From Perkinsela sp. pyNocScin1 (lineage: Eukaryota > Euglenozoa > Kinetoplastea > Prokinetoplastida > Perkinselidae), in the NCBI GenBank assembly GCA_964019655.1, contig CAXHTR010000001.1, positions 1,302,001 through 1,366,000 of the forward strand: DNA of 64,000 bases, read 5' to 3'. A program made the position numbers and the translations under genes. Positions 26,946 through 34,832 of this stretch are shown here, one piece after another (positions within the stretch are counted from its first letter, which is position 1; every line of letters starts with the position of its first letter). Under the pieces are notes generated by a model. It saw only the letters and a program-made list of their open reading frames with translations. It searched no databases and was not told the origin of the DNA.

Positions 26946-27194
26946 CTAATGGTGTTGGTCCATGCCGTAAACGTGGCGGTTCGGGTCTGGGAGGAATGAC
27001 CGTGATCTGAACTTCACTGAGGAGATCGTCAGCTCGGAGAGCCAAAAGCTGATCATGAAAAGCCCGAGGCACCATGCCGGCTCTTTCGAAAACTGATAGA
27101 ACCTTCTCGGAACGAAGCCACCAAGCATTGAAGCGTACGAGGAACAAAAAAATACAGCGTACATTGGCCACCAAGAAAATATACTGATTTTCAT
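26946..27194 (-). CDS. Small membrane protein, tentative
   Basis: An 82-residue frame, MKISIFSWWPMYAVFF..., in a gap of 490 bp between the Hikeshi and PIF1-like genes. It holds one or two hydrophobic segments (MYAVFFCSSYASMLGGF and WCLGLFMISFWLSELTI) and a polar C terminus (SFLPDPNRHVYGMDQHH). Small proteins of this shape are common among respiratory-chain accessory subunits. An overlapping 131-residue frame on the same strand is less convincing by composition. A start at the inner ATG (MYAVFF, 27164) is also possible. The function is unknown. Confidence 0.42.
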   Translation of the reverse strand: MKISIFSWWPMYAVFFCSSYASMLGGFVPRRFYQFSKEPAWCLGLFMISFWLSELTISSVKFRSRSFLPDPNRHVYGMDQHH

Positions 27195-27356
27195 TCGTAT
27201 TCACACGGCATGCGCGCTCTTTCAAGTGTCCTTGAAAAAATCTGAAAATTGTGCATCGCTTCAGCAATGCGTACAAACAAAAAGGCGACCAATGCCCGAG
27301 AGCGGGTGGGGCAAGCTCACTACCACGGCTTCGCAATGGGTGCGCATGCGCTTCTT

Positions 27357-29201
27357 TTACGAATGCAGGTCCTTTGCGTCATGCCCCTTCGCGAGCGCGA
27401 GACTCCGCGTTTCCTCGGGGATGAAGGGGTTGTCCGGGCTTATCTCTTTCAGGACCGCGGGACACGAGAGCCTGTGGATCTCCCAATTCCGCCACTCCAC
27501 GATGCGCCGACAGTCGAAGCACCGCACGAGCGTGTGCCGCTCGGCGTGGCTCTCCCAGTGCTTGAGGGGGATGAGAAGCGCGCACTCCTTACACCAGCGC
27601 GCTGACTTCACACACGCGTGCCAGTGCGCCTCGGCAAAGTTCAGCGTTGCGACGTTGGTCTTGCAATTCCTGCAGTAGCGCTTGGTTTCCTTGTGCTCGA
27701 CCTGGAAGAGCTCCTCGAAGGCGATCTTCGTCGGCTCGTGGACGAGGTGGTCTCTATCGAGGAACTCGTCGATGTGCGTGCATTGAAAAATCGGTCGATC
27801 GAGCTTTGCGAGCACGCACCCGAGCATGTTCTCGCCAAGGACCCAGCGAGGGTCCACATCCGCGTACTTTGTAGGTGTGTGCATGTGCTCGAGCGCAAAA
27901 TTTGAGGTCGTGGTGCGAGGAATGACGGGGAACTGTGCGAACGTCCAGAATGCATCGCTATAGTTTGGGTTGCGCACGTTGATGCGCATGGCGTACACTA
28001 TTTCAGTGCGGCCCCCCTTGAACGGAAGTTTGACGACGAGGCAGTGCTCATGCGCCTCCTGGACGACACCGATGTCGCCGACCTTAATGGTCGAACCGTT
28101 GCCGTAGTTAAATTGGACGATCATGCCTGGAGCGAACGTTGTCTCCGCCGGTAGGCCGAGTGCCTGCGCGTCGACGATGCCCTGCATATGGAGGATGTTT
28201 CCGATCTCCGTCGTACGAAACTGGTTTCGGGATTTGAAGAGAAAGCGCTTGTGGAAGACGCTTAAGCTCTGGTGACGCGCAAAGAGCTGGCTGGTCGCGC
28301 GCCTCCCGCGGCCGTCGTCGACGAGCTCTGCAAGCGGGACAACGTCAGTTGTTTCTGCCATGGCCGCAAGTTGGAGTGCATCGCTGCGCCCGAACGTGCC
28401 AAAGTGCGCCTTCTCGACGAGCGCTCCGTACGCTGAGTAGTCGCGGAGGGCGACCTGCTGGTCCTGCGGGAAAATCGACCGCCAGAGGCTCGACTGAAAA
28501 ACGTAGTCGCTGTACCCTGCATCGAGTGAAACATTCAGCTTGAAGAAGTTGGCAAGGAAAATAAGCTGGATGCCCCCGAACGGCTCGTCCGCGTGCGCAG
28601 GCCGGAGGTGCCGAGCAACCGCGTCCATAGCTTGCAGAAACTTGAGTGTGACGCAGTGCGCGTCGTCCACGATGAGAACGTCAATCGTCTCGAGGGTTGG
28701 CACGCACTGGAAGAGCTTCTCGCGGACTTTTCGTGCGTGCCGGTCCATCGTGGCCTCGGCTTGCTCTCGGCTCATGTCCTGTGCGTTGTTCTTGTGGCCC
28801 AGAAAGGTGAAAAAGTACATGCCCTTGATGCGAAATGCGCCCTTCCTTGTCGCAGCAGTGCACAGTACCCGCTTTTTCTTCCGCTCAACGGCATTTGCAA
28901 TTTTCAACGCGAGGCGCGTTTTGCCAGAGAGCGAGAATCCTGTGATAAAGACATTTTTGCCCTCGAGAGCGAGCGCGTGTCCGAATGCCTCGTCGTCGGA
29001 CATCTGCCAGTCCACGTAGGGATGGATTTCCGCGGGGAAGCCCTCATCCCTCGCACATTCATACGACATGAACTGTGCGGTGTACTTGTTCGGTAAAAGA
29101 GGCATTGGTCTTGAGGTGTGCGATCGCTTCGAGCTCGCCCAGAGGGACGTCGTTTGGCAAGCAGTGTTGCACGCACGTAGCCTATGTGCCCTGAGAAGCA
29201 T
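27357..29201 (-). CDS. Mitochondrial PIF1-family protein with eroded helicase motifs and three C-terminal zinc fingers
   Basis: A 614-residue product with a basic presequence (MLLRAHRLRACNTACQTTS). Residues 80-230 follow PIF1 helicase: GKNVFITGFSLSGKT (Walker A intact), CTAATRKGAFRIKG (motif Ia), LIVDDAH (Walker B with Asp for Glu), and FGGIQLIFLANFFKLNVS, where the usual GDFFQLPP has lost its Asp and the sensor Gln. C-terminal motifs V (HKxQGxT) and VI (ALSR) cannot be found where expected after the GDIGVVQEA strand. From about residue 520 come three tandem Cys/His units: CRNC...H...C, CKECALLIPLKHWESHAERH and CFDCRRIVEWRNWEIHRLSC, like TRAF- or C2HC-type fingers. Kinetoplastids have an expanded PIF1 family, several of them mitochondrial. 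This member is probably a weak or inactive ATPase acting as a DNA/RNA-binding factor. Confidence 0.75.
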   Translation of the reverse strand: MLLRAHRLRACNTACQTTSLWASSKRSHTSRPMPLLPNKYTAQFMSYECARDEGFPAEIHPYVDWQMSDDEAFGHALALEGKNVFITGFSLSGKTRLALKIANAVERKKKRVLCTAATRKGAFRIKGMYFFTFLGHKNNAQDMSREQAEATMDRHARKVREKLFQCVPTLETIDVLIVDDAHCVTLKFLQAMDAVARHLRPAHADEPFGGIQLIFLANFFKLNVSLDAGYSDYVFQSSLWRSIFPQDQQVALRDYSAYGALVEKAHFGTFGRSDALQLAAMAETTDVVPLAELVDDGRGRRATSQLFARHQSLSVFHKRFLFKSRNQFRTTEIGNILHMQGIVDAQALGLPAETTFAPGMIVQFNYGNGSTIKVGDIGVVQEAHEHCLVVKLPFKGGRTEIVYAMRINVRNPNYSDAFWTFAQFPVIPRTTTSNFALEHMHTPTKYADVDPRWVLGENMLGCVLAKLDRPIFQCTHIDEFLDRDHLVHEPTKIAFEELFQVEHKETKRYCRNCKTNVATLNFAEAHWHACVKSARWCKECALLIPLKHWESHAERHTLVRCFDCRRIVEWRNWEIHRLSCPAVLKEISPDNPFIPEETRSLALAKGHDAKDLHS

Positions 29202-29287
29202 CGAAAATAAATGCCTAACTGGATAAACGATATTCAGTGCGCTTGAAAAAAGAAAATATTGCCCCGAAAATGGGAATTTACATGAGC

Positions 29288-30571
29288 TTACTCACCGACA
29301 CCACTGATTGAGATGTCTCGTAGGAGCTGCTGCATCTCACTGCTCGCAAAGGCGTACTGTGTCATCTCGTCACGGGTCACCCAGTTAAAGTCAACCGATG
29401 CCTCATTCCCGTTGAGCATATGGCTCTCTTTCGTAAAGTCAATGCCGAGAACATTTGCAGTGTCCTGTGGAGTGTTCAAATTTGCCTGTACATTGTGATC
29501 CTCCGTATAGTTCACGAGAAAAACATACACCGGTCGCTTCGGGTCGCCACCCTCGTAGAAAACACCCTGCGGCGCGTTTGACGAGACATAGAGTGAGTAA
29601 TTCGGGAGCTTTTCCTGTAAAGTGCCATTCGACTTTCCCTGTGTCCATTCGATGAGCAGGCGGTCGAGTGTTGACCGGAGGCTCTCTCCCTGCTTCCTTG
29701 GGCCATATGGGATAGACCAGCGTAGGCCTCGACACTGCGTGCTATCATCGCGCCGTGCCTGCAAGGCAAGCATATAGAGAAAGCTTGCGTATTTGCGGCA
29801 AGTTGTGTGGCGCGAGATATATTGCAGGGCTTTGCACGAATTAGTCCCATCGCCCTTCGTTGCATCTCTGGGAGGCGTAAAGCTGTATGACTTCTCTTTG
29901 GCGATATCGGAGAAGTCACTTGCAGTTAGTCTCGGTGCGGGGTTCCAGTTGTTAACGACCACACTCTGCCCATCTGCGTAGCCTTCTAGGTTGAAAAAAT
30001 TTGCCTGAAAGCTTCCTGCGACTGGTTCTTTATCACTGATTTCCTTCTTGTCCTTCTTCTTGTTTTCTTTTTTGTTCGCCTCCACTTTCTTGGTCGAATC
30101 ATCCGGCCTACCCCACTGGTCGAGCGAGACGCCGCGCTCTTTCCAGAAGTTTTGAGAGCTTGAACTGATGTTTCGCTTCACATTCAGCTTTTCATGTGCC
30201 TTTTGCTTTTTCCCGGAGAGCTTAGCGCCCGAACATTGCAAAGCAGCTTCATCCATTTCAAAGCCTACTCGATGGCGGTTATAAACATTGTATTCGTTCT
30301 GCAGAAGGTTTGAGAGCTCATGCTCAAGTGGGTGCACATCGGGCATAACGACAGGTTGCCGCATGAGCAAGAATCCCACCTGAATGTGGAGATTGCCCGT
30401 GTAGTGCACCTGCCTCTGCTCGAAAGTTGGATATTTTTGCGTCTCTGGCGAGAAATCGTGCCCTGCCTGCGGATCGAATGCCCTGGGGGCCTCTAGCGTG
30501 GAGCAATGGCGATGAAAGCGGGGGCACATTTGGCCACGGCGAAAGAAAGAGCTGAATATGCTCTGCTTCAT
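29288..30571 (-). CDS. mL46: Mitochondrial large ribosomal subunit protein mL46
   Basis: A 427-residue product. mL46 has an N-terminal segment followed by a Nudix-like domain and sits in the mitoribosomal large subunit near the central protuberance. Here LHIQVGFLLMRQPVVMPDVHP and the following LEHELSNLLQNEYNVY match the N-terminal part of the family. The C-terminal domain has YASFLYMLALQARRD, LRWSIPYGPRKQGESLRSTL and FNWVTRDEMTQYAFASSEMQ, the Nudix-like strands and the family's closing WVTKDEL motif. A Lys-rich insert (about 160-185) enlarges it beyond the human protein. The catalytic Nudix Glu residues are not conserved, as usual for mL46. The true start may be the ATG at 30529, because AG dinucleotides follow the first ATG's pyrimidine tract. 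Confidence 0.78.
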   Translation of the reverse strand: MKQSIFSSFFRRGQMCPRFHRHCSTLEAPRAFDPQAGHDFSPETQKYPTFEQRQVHYTGNLHIQVGFLLMRQPVVMPDVHPLEHELSNLLQNEYNVYNRHRVGFEMDEAALQCSGAKLSGKKQKAHEKLNVKRNISSSSQNFWKERGVSLDQWGRPDDSTKKVEANKKENKKKDKKEISDKEPVAGSFQANFFNLEGYADGQSVVVNNWNPAPRLTASDFSDIAKEKSYSFTPPRDATKGDGTNSCKALQYISRHTTCRKYASFLYMLALQARRDDSTQCRGLRWSIPYGPRKQGESLRSTLDRLLIEWTQGKSNGTLQEKLPNYSLYVSSNAPQGVFYEGGDPKRPVYVFLVNYTEDHNVQANLNTPQDTANVLGIDFTKESHMLNGNEASVDFNWVTRDEMTQYAFASSEMQQLLRDISISGVGE

Positions 30572-30855
30572 TTACAAGAAAAAAAGAGAGGTAAGTAAAA
30601 AGATACCTAAGAATCGCAACATGTGAATGCCTTTTAAGCTGAAAGGGAGCACTCTTCAGCTCGAGAAAGAAAGAATTTCAGTGCACTTTGGAAATCAAAG
30701 TTGGTTTCATGAAGAATCAATTTGATGTAGTTCATCATATTCGGGGAGACTACGATATGTGAAAATGTGCATTAGTAACGTCTTTAGAAGAGGAAATGCA
30801 GAAAAAATACGACAAATTCTAAGAAATGTGCAACTTGCTGTACAGTGTGGACACA

Positions 30856-31944
30856 TTATTTCAACCGAGGCATTGCTTTGTAGCAGCTGAACTTTTCGTT
30901 GCAGACGTATAATTTTCTTCGTCTTTCCACAATATTGAGGTACCGCATGCTCCGCAGCACTTTGTGGATACTACAAACCTCCCTGGCCCCCCGCCGCTGG
31001 CACGGCTGGTCTTTACAGCGAAAAGTGCCATCTTCAAGCTGCTCCAAATGCTGAAGATATCGTTGACGATCATGAAGCCGGCATCTGCGTAGCTCGTGCT
31101 GTGCACCCTGCGGCGTGTAAGCCCGAGGCTCGGGTGGAAGCTTTGCGTCTTCAAGCATGGGGATCTTCGAGCACTCAGAGCCATGTGCACATTTCCAAGT
31201 GTTTGAATCAGCGTTTTTCGTGAGTCTTTCACGACTTCGCCACTTCAAGTGCTCAGCACAAACTCGGCGTGAACCAAAGGGCGACTTCTTTTTCTTTGTT
31301 TTTCTTTTATTCACACGAGGGTTCTCGTCTAGAACGGCATCTGACGCTTCATCCTTCTCATTCGCGGTTTTGGCATTCTCTTCACTCTGCGGAACTTGGG
31401 CTATAGATTTTTCTTTTCTTTTCTTTCTCTTTTTTTTCTGCACTTCATCTGTGACCGCACTTTTTTCTATGTTTTTGTCAGCGTGGGCGATACTCTCCTC
31501 AATTTTTTTTACACGGCATCGAGTTTCCCCTTTGCAAACCATCCGGCCTTCAACCTCTTCGAGCGATTCGGGCATTCGCATATTACCGTGCTCGACGCAT
31601 TTTACCTTTTCGATAAAAATCGGATGAGACTCATCACATGGTGAATCAGGTGTACACTTCCACAGATTTTCGCCTGCTCCCTCCATTTCAGATAAAATGC
31701 GAGCCCTTTTGTGCGCGTCGCAACAAACTCGCCTCTTCTTGTTTCTGTTGATATTGTTGTGACTAGCACTTCGAAGACTCGTTAAAAATATACAAGTTTT
31801 TGATTCGAAAGAGGTTGTGCAGGGCTGTGCCATAGCATCGCTCCGGCTAGGTAAAATAGGAACTGTAATGGATGCTCTGCTCTTCGGGAGTGAAAGCACA
31901 TGCCGCAAGACTGATAACCGTAGAATTTTCAGATTTCGAAGCAT
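30856..31944 (-). CDS. Mitochondrial five-repeat Cys/His protein of a new-looking repeat family
   Basis: About 362 residues from the first ATG (31944). The N terminus MLRNLKILRLSVLRHVLSLP is a strong mitochondrial presequence. The body holds five copies of one unit with pattern C-x2-H-x3-R-x4-[LIM]-x8-11-C-x4-5-C: first Cys near residues 75, 116, 229, 288 and 324. Examples are CVEHGNMRMPESLEEVEG and CRLHDRQRYLQHLEQLEDG. Each C-H-C-C set could bind one zinc ion. Units 2 and 3 are separated by a Lys-rich linker of about 85 residues (QKKKRKKRKEK, KRKTKKKK). Units 4 and 5 are nearly contiguous. No standard family fits. Two more members are in the window (34.0 and 46.4 kb). A mitochondrial RNA- or DNA-binding role is inferred from basic linkers and targeting. 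Confidence 0.8.
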   Translation of the reverse strand: MLRNLKILRLSVLRHVLSLPKSRASITVPILPSRSDAMAQPCTTSFESKTCIFLTSLRSASHNNINRNKKRRVCCDAHKRARILSEMEGAGENLWKCTPDSPCDESHPIFIEKVKCVEHGNMRMPESLEEVEGRMVCKGETRCRVKKIEESIAHADKNIEKSAVTDEVQKKKRKKRKEKSIAQVPQSEENAKTANEKDEASDAVLDENPRVNKRKTKKKKSPFGSRRVCAEHLKWRSRERLTKNADSNTWKCAHGSECSKIPMLEDAKLPPEPRAYTPQGAQHELRRCRLHDRQRYLQHLEQLEDGTFRCKDQPCQRRGAREVCSIHKVLRSMRYLNIVERRRKLYVCNEKFSCYKAMPRLK

Positions 31945-32185
31945 TTTTACAAAATTCACACCAAGGAGAGAGTTACAGTAATGCTTGCTCGATTGTACCA
32001 CCGAGCTCACTTAAAGTATCGATATATAACCATATATTTTACTAAGAATGATGCAGATGTGACCCGAGTTTATGATCTACTCTGCAAACGTGATATGCTT
32101 ATATATCGATGCGGTGATGGAATTAACATGCTGTGAAAAAAGTGAAAAGGATGGGCGAAGATGAGACGCCCGGCCTTGCTGCCGC

Positions 32186-33787
32186 TTAGAACTGAAACCG
32201 ACTATCACCATTCTCCTCAACATTGTCGTGCATATCTTCATCTTCCTGGTCGAACGTAAAGTAATCGTCGATGATGCGAGAGGAAAGATGATAGATTTCA
32301 TCACTCTTGTGACTTTGCAAGCTATCAAGTCTATTGAGCCCGCCGCACTCAATAACTGCTCGAACAACTGGGTTGCTTTCCTCGTCTGCTACGTCGTCGA
32401 GTGTCTCCGATAGACTGCCAGTCAAGCAAAATTCTTCTCGTCCAACGCGCAGAAAGTTTTCAAGCGACTCAAGCGCGACAATAGTCGCTTTCGTGTCGTG
32501 GAGTGAGAGCACATCGCATATCGGTGCCACGACATTCATATCGAGCAGCGCGCGAACTTGTGCATTATCACCTCCTGCGGCGATATTGGAAACAACCCAT
32601 GTAGCCTCTTTTCGAACCTCGAACTCCGGGGCGCCGAGCTGCCCGATGACAGCTGGCATGAGGCCGGATTCAAGCACAGCTTGCACTTGACTGCGCGTTC
32701 CCGCAGCGATGTTGGAAAGTGTCCATAACGACTCTTTTCGAATATGCCTTTTTGGTGAGTTAAGCAAGTAGCTGAAGTTGTTGAGGGCACCCTGATCGAG
32801 AACGAACTGTGTCTGCTCATCGTTACCTGTGACAATGTTTCCAATAGTGCGAATAGCTGGAACTTGGCGAGCGGACTTGGTATACGTAAAAAACTGAATC
32901 ATTGTAGGTACCACCCCTGATTGAATAACCATGTTGATTCGATCGTCGGATCCATCGGAGACATATGATATCGCCCAAGCGGCGTCTACGGCGACCTCGT
33001 CATCGCTGTGGACGAGCAGATTGACTGCTACAGGTAGCGATTGCTCGATATAAGCAAAGTCTGGTGCTGGCTTGCCACGGCAGAGGTTGGATAGTGTCCA
33101 CACTGCGTTGCGCATAATCTCGACCGATGGATCAGTGTTACACATGAGCCACATAAGCTTTTGAAGGGCACCAGACGCTAAGCACTGGTCTCTGCAGGCA
33201 TGACAATCGCCTGCGATATTCCCGACCGCCCACACGCATTGCTCACGAACGTCTGCGGCTGGAGACTGAAAAAGCTGCAACATGATGCTAATTGCATCAT
33301 GCTGAACAACTGCATGCGTTAGCTTTTGCTCGCCGCTTGCTATGTTTGTGAGAATCCATGCAGCCTCAAACTGAAACTTTGTCTCGGTCGGATGTTGCAA
33401 GTACTGCATGATTAGTGGGAGACAGCCGGTCTCGATAACCTCTTGCAGGGGTGGGTTGTGCTCTGCAGAGAGGAGCTTGCGCAGCATAACAAGACCTTGG
33501 CTTTGTTTTTTATGCTCCTGGCTATTGATCATTTCTATCATTTGCGGTAGCTCACCGACGCTATACACCACGCTATCAAATGGCTCTGGCGACTCCGCTT
33601 TCGCTGTATCAATGAAAGGATCCTGCGCGGCTGCTGAATCTGATGCATCCAACTGCCCTTTCCGACGCTTTTCTAAGAGCTCTTCCTTTTTCTTGTTGCG
33701 GAGGGATAGGTTTGCTTCTTCACGCCTACGAGAAGCGCTCGAAAGATCTATGCCTGACTTCAAGCTTCGCTGGTTGCTAGATGACAT
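32186..33787 (-). CDS. Importin alpha (karyopherin alpha)
   Basis: A 533-residue product, the standard length. Importin alpha binds classical nuclear localisation signals and links them to importin beta. The N terminus contains the importin-beta-binding domain (RRREEANLSLRNKKKEELLEKRRKG, near residues 20-45). Armadillo repeats follow, with the conserved Trp/Asn ladder: EAAWILTNIASG, QCVWAVGNIAGD, NAVWTLSNLCRG, DAAWAISYVSDG, ESLWTLSNIAAG and EATWVVSNIAAG. The C terminus ends with an acidic tail (DQEDEDMHDNVEENGD) and the Cse1-binding region. It lies between the two large Cys/His-repeat genes on the same strand. Confidence 0.97.
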   Translation of the reverse strand: MSSSNQRSLKSGIDLSSASRRREEANLSLRNKKKEELLEKRRKGQLDASDSAAAQDPFIDTAKAESPEPFDSVVYSVGELPQMIEMINSQEHKKQSQGLVMLRKLLSAEHNPPLQEVIETGCLPLIMQYLQHPTETKFQFEAAWILTNIASGEQKLTHAVVQHDAISIMLQLFQSPAADVREQCVWAVGNIAGDCHACRDQCLASGALQKLMWLMCNTDPSVEIMRNAVWTLSNLCRGKPAPDFAYIEQSLPVAVNLLVHSDDEVAVDAAWAISYVSDGSDDRINMVIQSGVVPTMIQFFTYTKSARQVPAIRTIGNIVTGNDEQTQFVLDQGALNNFSYLLNSPKRHIRKESLWTLSNIAAGTRSQVQAVLESGLMPAVIGQLGAPEFEVRKEATWVVSNIAAGGDNAQVRALLDMNVVAPICDVLSLHDTKATIVALESLENFLRVGREEFCLTGSLSETLDDVADEESNPVVRAVIECGGLNRLDSLQSHKSDEIYHLSSRIIDDYFTFDQEDEDMHDNVEENGDSRFQF

Positions 33788-34016
33788 TGGAATGCAAAAA
33801 TGAAAAAATCCGACAATTCGAATCTAAGCTTTGGCTTTTAAGCAAGTTCTTAACACATGCCTTTATACTCCTTGTACCGCATTTTTGCACATGAAACACA
33901 CTAAGACCACTAGGAGGTCCGAGCTATTTTTGAATTCTAAGCTCGATTTGGACGTTTGGTCGTTCGCGCCTGATTTTAGATGTCTTTTCGCACATGCTTT
34001 TCAATATAGTATAAAA

Positions 34017-34709
34017 TTACTTGACCCATTCGAAGGTACCGCGAGCACTATCTCTTTGAATCTTTTTGAATGAAGGAATCCTATTTCGTCCATTCAATTT
34101 GTTAATTTCACTGCTGACAGACTTCGGAATATGGGAAACGCCTTCAACCCGGTGAACAATATGGTCATGGCCAACTCCCCATATTTCATCCATAAGAACG
34201 AATGTACCGACTTGAACTGTGTTGTATTTTGCTGAGGGTGCCTTGCAGCGACTGTCATGGCGACAAGCATAGTTGCTCTTGAACTTGAGAAGATGCCATG
34301 CGTGGCGATATTGCTTGTGAATGTCACATAGAAAGCGTTTTTCGCAGGAAGTGCTTTCCGTACATGTGGGGCCAATATCTTTTTCGTCATGCAGGTGAGC
34401 TTTCAGTCGCAGTTTCCCATGCTTGACACACTTGATATATTCTTTATCACACCGAAGAAAGCCATTACAGAACATGGTTTCACCGCGCTGCATCAGGTTC
34501 GCAGGGTGTCGAATGTTATGATGATAGCTACAGTAGTTTCCCCCTTTCGAGTTCTCAAGTATGCACTCAACACCCCTTTTACATCGTAGCTCTCCTCTTA
34601 CCGATTCGAGATCGGCAGCAAATCTATTGCGATTATGCTGTGAGCATATAAGAAACTGTACACTGTTTGTGGAAAGCTTATTTGTGCATAGCAATGAAAC
34701 TTTTAACAT
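34017..34709 (-). CDS. Four-repeat Cys/His protein of the same new-looking family
   Basis: A 230-residue product. After about 20 residues that could serve as targeting sequence (MLKVSLLCTNKLSTNSVQF) come four contiguous repeats with the pattern C-x2-H-x3-R-x4-[LIM]-x8-9-C-x5-C: first Cys at 22, 60, 94 and 128. Examples: CSQHNRNRFAADLESVRG, CVKHGKLRLKAHLHDEKD, CDIHKQYRHAWHLLKFKS. Unit spacing is 34-38 residues, close to that of helical nucleic-acid-binding repeats. The C-terminal 75 residues lack Cys and look like a small basic domain (GRNRIPSFKKIQRDSARG). The importin-alpha gene lies between it and the five-repeat paralogue. No known family recognised. Zinc binding follows from the C/H/C/C sets but is untested. 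Confidence 0.8.
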   Translation of the reverse strand: MLKVSLLCTNKLSTNSVQFLICSQHNRNRFAADLESVRGELRCKRGVECILENSKGGNYCSYHHNIRHPANLMQRGETMFCNGFLRCDKEYIKCVKHGKLRLKAHLHDEKDIGPTCTESTSCEKRFLCDIHKQYRHAWHLLKFKSNYACRHDSRCKAPSAKYNTVQVGTFVLMDEIWGVGHDHIVHRVEGVSHIPKSVSSEINKLNGRNRIPSFKKIQRDSARGTFEWVK

Positions 34710-34832
34710 GTGGAAGCTCTTGGTTTAGCCATCGCGCTGAATAATTAAACTAATTGCTAATTGATTGAAAAATGTTCATTTGGACGAAAAACGTTTTGTT
34801 TATCGTATGAAAGTGTCTAGGGCAAAATCAGG

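Noticed and set aside
26941-27336. A 131-codon frame on the - strand
   Set aside because: It overlaps the better small membrane-protein frame (26946-27194), and its composition shows no domain or clear targeting pattern.
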